From Ideonella sp. (lineage in GTDB: Bacteria > Pseudomonadota > Gammaproteobacteria > Burkholderiales > Burkholderiaceae_C), in contig JADKIA010000003.1 in the NCBI GenBank assembly GCA_016721465.1, forward strand, positions 62,001 to 126,000: a DNA stretch of 64,000 nucleotides, given 5' to 3'. Made by a program: the position numbers and the translations under genes. This document shows positions 61,895 to 64,000 of this stretch, one piece after another; positions within the stretch are counted from its first letter, which is position 1, and each line of letters opens with the position of its first letter. Below the pieces are notes generated by a model. The model was not told where the DNA came from. It was given only the letters and a program-made list of their open reading frames with translations, and searched no databases.

Positions 61895-63513
61895 AGCAGC
61901 AACAGGGCGGCGGGCAGCAGCAGCCACCACCAGTTCGAGCCCTTCACCTCCACCTGCTGTGGGGCGCCAAAGGGGCCGACGAAACCGTCCGCGTCGATCG
62001 ACCGCACCCGGACGAAGTAGCGTCCGGGCTCGGGCTGGCGCAGCAACCACTGGGCGGCCTCCAGCCGCTCGTCGTGCAGCAACTCGGCGAAGCGATCGTC
62101 GTGTGCCACCTGCAGTTGGTAGCGCGCTCCGGCGGTGCCGGCCCACATCAGCAGCACGCCGTCGTCGGTGGTCTGTGGAGGCTGCGGCGCGGGCGCCGGC
62201 GGTGGCGCGATGCGCACGACCGTCTGCGCGTCGCTCCAGGGCCCCATGTCGCCATCGGCGCGGATGCTCGCCATCCGCCAGTGGTGCGTGCCCACGGGCA
62301 GCGGCATCAGGTGCTCGGAGGCGGCGATGTCGTTGCGGTCCAGGCGTGGTGCGATGAAGTCCGGTGTGTCTGCCACCTGCAGGCGGTAGCGCGCCGAGGC
62401 GGCATTGCGGGTCCAGGCGAAAAGGACGGTCTCGTCGGCACTGCGCTCGGCCGCGCGGGGCCGGGTGAGGAAGGGGGGCTCCGGCCGTGCCTTCAACGTG
62501 AAGGTGGTCGATGCGTCCCGGCCCTCCAGGCCGCTCGCGTCGACCGCGCGCACCTGCAGGCGGTAGCGTCCGTCGGGCAAGTCGTCGGCCCAGCGTGCGC
62601 TGGGGTTGTCGAACAGGCCATCGAGCACCAGGCGGTCGGATTCGGTGCCATCAAACACCTGTGCCCGGTACGACGTGCCGCTGGCAGCCGCCTGCCAGCT
62701 CAGGCGCAGCGGCAAGCGATCGATGCGCGAGGCCACCGCCTGCAGGTCGGGCGCCGCCATCAGGGGGCTCGGCGAGGCAACCCCCGTCGGGGAGGCCAGT
62801 GCGCCGAATCCGGCTTCGATCGACCGTGCGGCTGCAGCGGCGGCAGGTCCCGCAGAACCCGCCACGATGCCCTCGATCACCTCCACTGCGGTGCGCGTCG
62901 GCTCTGCCCGGGTGCGAAAGTCGGTGCCCCGCACGCCGAGGTTGACCACGGGCGTGCGGATCTCGAAGCGCGGCGAGCTCAGCTTCGGCACCCGGGTGTC
63001 GGCGCCGCCCTCGTCCAGGCGCAGTTCGGTGTCCACGGCCTCACTGTCGCCCAGGCGCACCATGCGCTCGATGCGCAACACGCTGCCGGGGCGCAGCAGC
63101 ACCCGCGAGCCGTCGGCGAAGCGCAAGGCCGCGGAGGATTGCGGCCCGGTGCGCACCAGGTCGCCTGCCGAGAGCTTGGCCCCGCTGGTCAGGCCCAGCA
63201 TGGCGCCGCCCGACTTCTGCACGCTGACCTCGCCATGCGTGTGCAACACCTCGGCCATCAATGCCTGTCGGCGCAGCAGGGCCAGCGGCACTTGAAGCAC
63301 GCTGCCTGGCACCAGGCGGCGGACATTGGCGATGCGGTTGACGCGGCGCAGGTCGCGCCAATCTGCACCGGGCACCAACCAGCGCTGGCTGATGCCGATC
63401 AGCGTGTCACCGACTTGCACGCGGTAAGCCCAAGACCCGTCGGCTGCACCGGCACCCGTTCCGACAAGGACCGTCGCCACCACGCCGATACGCGCCAATG
63501 AGACCACCACCAT
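61891..63513 (-). CDS. LysM-FecR domain exported protein with Fn3-like repeats
   Basis: The 540-residue protein has a signal peptide (VVVSLARIGVVATVLVGTGAGA) and a LysM-type peptidoglycan-binding motif (YRVQVGDTLIGISQRWLVPGADWRDLRRVNRI, about 30-61). A FecR domain follows (about 90-200, with TPVVNLGVRGTDFRTR), then three repeats of an Fn3-like unit (YRLQVRAVDASGLEG, YRLQVADTPDF, YQLQVAHDDRF) and a C-terminal hydrophobic segment (WWWLLLPAALLLL). It overlaps the CHASE2 kinase by 4 bases (GTGA). It likely sits at the cell wall and passes a signal to the kinase; the role is inferred from coupling. Confidence 0.9.
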   Translation of the reverse strand: MVVVSLARIGVVATVLVGTGAGAADGSWAYRVQVGDTLIGISQRWLVPGADWRDLRRVNRIANVRRLVPGSVLQVPLALLRRQALMAEVLHTHGEVSVQKSGGAMLGLTSGAKLSAGDLVRTGPQSSAALRFADGSRVLLRPGSVLRIERMVRLGDSEAVDTELRLDEGGADTRVPKLSSPRFEIRTPVVNLGVRGTDFRTRAEPTRTAVEVIEGIVAGSAGPAAAAAARSIEAGFGALASPTGVASPSPLMAAPDLQAVASRIDRLPLRLSWQAAASGTSYRAQVFDGTESDRLVLDGLFDNPSARWADDLPDGRYRLQVRAVDASGLEGRDASTTFTLKARPEPPFLTRPRAAERSADETVLFAWTRNAASARYRLQVADTPDFIAPRLDRNDIAASEHLMPLPVGTHHWRMASIRADGDMGPWSDAQTVVRIAPPPAPAPQPPQTTDDGVLLMWAGTAGARYQLQVAHDDRFAELLHDERLEAAQWLLRQPEPGRYFVRVRSIDADGFVGPFGAPQQVEVKGSNWWWLLLPAALLLL

Positions 63514-63652
63514 TGCTCCGGGAAGCTGACGACAGCACCGGCGCCAGACTGAATCCGAGTATGCCCCAAGACGTTGCTGTGTTAGCACGCATTCAAGTGG
63601 CGCCCATTCCTGCCGATAAGTCCGGGGTGAATCAAGCTCTGCGGACCAACCC

Positions 63653-64000
63653 ATGACCTTCACCAGACGTTGCCTCTCGATCGCTGCCAGCATCGCGCTG
63701 ACCGTCGTGGCCACCCAATCGGCCGGCGCCGCTGCGGCCGATGCCGACGCCCCGGCCGACATCAGCCTCGAGGAGCTGCTGCGCGCCGATGTGCACACGG
63801 CGTCGCGCAAGGCGCAGCGACTGCAGGACGTGGCCGCCGCGGTGTTCGTCATCACCCGCGAGGACATCGAGCGCTCGGGCGTGACCAGCATTCCCGAATC
63901 CCTGCGCCTGGCCCCGGGCGTGGAGGTGGCGCGCATCGCCAACAACCGCTGGGCGGTGAGTGCGCGCGGCTTCAATGGCCGTTTCGCCAACAAGTTGCTG
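63653..64000 (+). CDS. TonB-dependent receptor, N-terminal part (runs off window)
   Basis: The frame starts at ATG 63653 and is open to the window edge (116 codons). It has a signal peptide (IAASIALTVVATQSAGA), a DISLEELLRADVHTASRKAQRLQDVAAAVFVITREDIERSG TonB-box/plug start, and the plug motif TSIPESLRLAPGVEVARIANNRWAVSARGFNGRFANKLL. This form is typical of TonB-dependent outer-membrane receptors for siderophores or small solutes. It is divergent from the FecR-kinase pair, which may control it. Confidence 0.9.
   Translation, partial: MTFTRRCLSIAASIALTVVATQSAGAAAADADAPADISLEELLRADVHTASRKAQRLQDVAAAVFVITREDIERSGVTSIPESLRLAPGVEVARIANNRWAVSARGFNGRFANKLL

Overview
The window is GC-rich bacterial chromosome that looks like a betaproteobacterium of the order Burkholderiales. 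The pointers are an SOS-type dnaE2, a Bug/TctC solute-binding protein with its TctA/TctB transporter, a tannase-family lipoprotein, EttA, RhlE and a burkholderial style of integron recombination site. The genus cannot be fixed from sequence reading alone.

Region 1 (1-12409) is the attI-proximal end of a chromosomal integron. The integrase gene intI is on the + strand (11201-12409). The attI junction is at about 10578. From there at least 15 gene cassettes run leftwards, nearly all read on the - strand, and the array continues past the left edge. Fifteen attC sites are visible, all with the ends GCCTAAC...GTTAGGC (one deviant box). The largest cassette (275-2829) carries a reverse transcriptase of the defence/abortive-infection type, translationally coupled to a small protein with a PD-(D/E)XK nuclease-like motif. 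Other cassettes encode a cold-shock/Excalibur membrane protein, an acetyltransferase, a DUF4440-like protein, a small membrane protein, an SRPBCC protein, a frameshifted thioesterase and a membrane-anchored carrier-like protein. Six cassettes are copies of one enigmatic 450-bp unit.

Region 2 (11161-17974). A LexA-type box lies just before intI and also overlaps a good leftward promoter facing the array. The error-prone polymerase gene dnaE2 follows intI with overlapping ends, so integrase and mutagenic polymerase are probably co-expressed in the SOS response. A small unknown gene, yaaA, a prolyl-4-hydroxylase-like oxygenase and a small Ala/Lys-rich exported protein follow.

Region 3 (18022-35575) is ordinary core genome: an MBL/beta-CASP nuclease, a Rossmann-fold protein, rhlE, a membrane protein, ettA, an acetyltransferase, a zinc metalloprotease gene broken by three +1 frameshifts, a ROK sugar kinase, a Cache protein beside a chemoreceptor, aminopeptidase P and an OmpR/QseC-like two-component pair.

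Region 4 (35593-46685) is less familiar: a histone-H1-like/ribbon-helix-helix protein, a four-gene unit with two membrane proteins, a 915-residue exported protein of unknown function and a TPR-GYF protein, a lower-GC S41-like hydrolase, a membrane protein, a tannase/feruloyl-esterase-like lipoprotein and a MarR regulator.

Region 5 (46693-64000) begins with a YebC-family gene. It continues with a large - strand catabolic cluster: TetR regulator, epimerase, DapA-like aldolase, TctCBA transporter, two TIM-barrel isomerases, an enolase-superfamily dehydratase, a Gfo/Idh/MocA dehydrogenase and a DUF993-like aldolase. The same inverted repeat, TTAAC-N6-GTTAA, precedes both the TetR gene and tctC, which suggests one regulon for uptake and breakdown of an unidentified (sugar) acid. 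Last come a coupled LysM-FecR protein/CHASE2 hybrid kinase pair and the start of a divergent TonB-dependent receptor.
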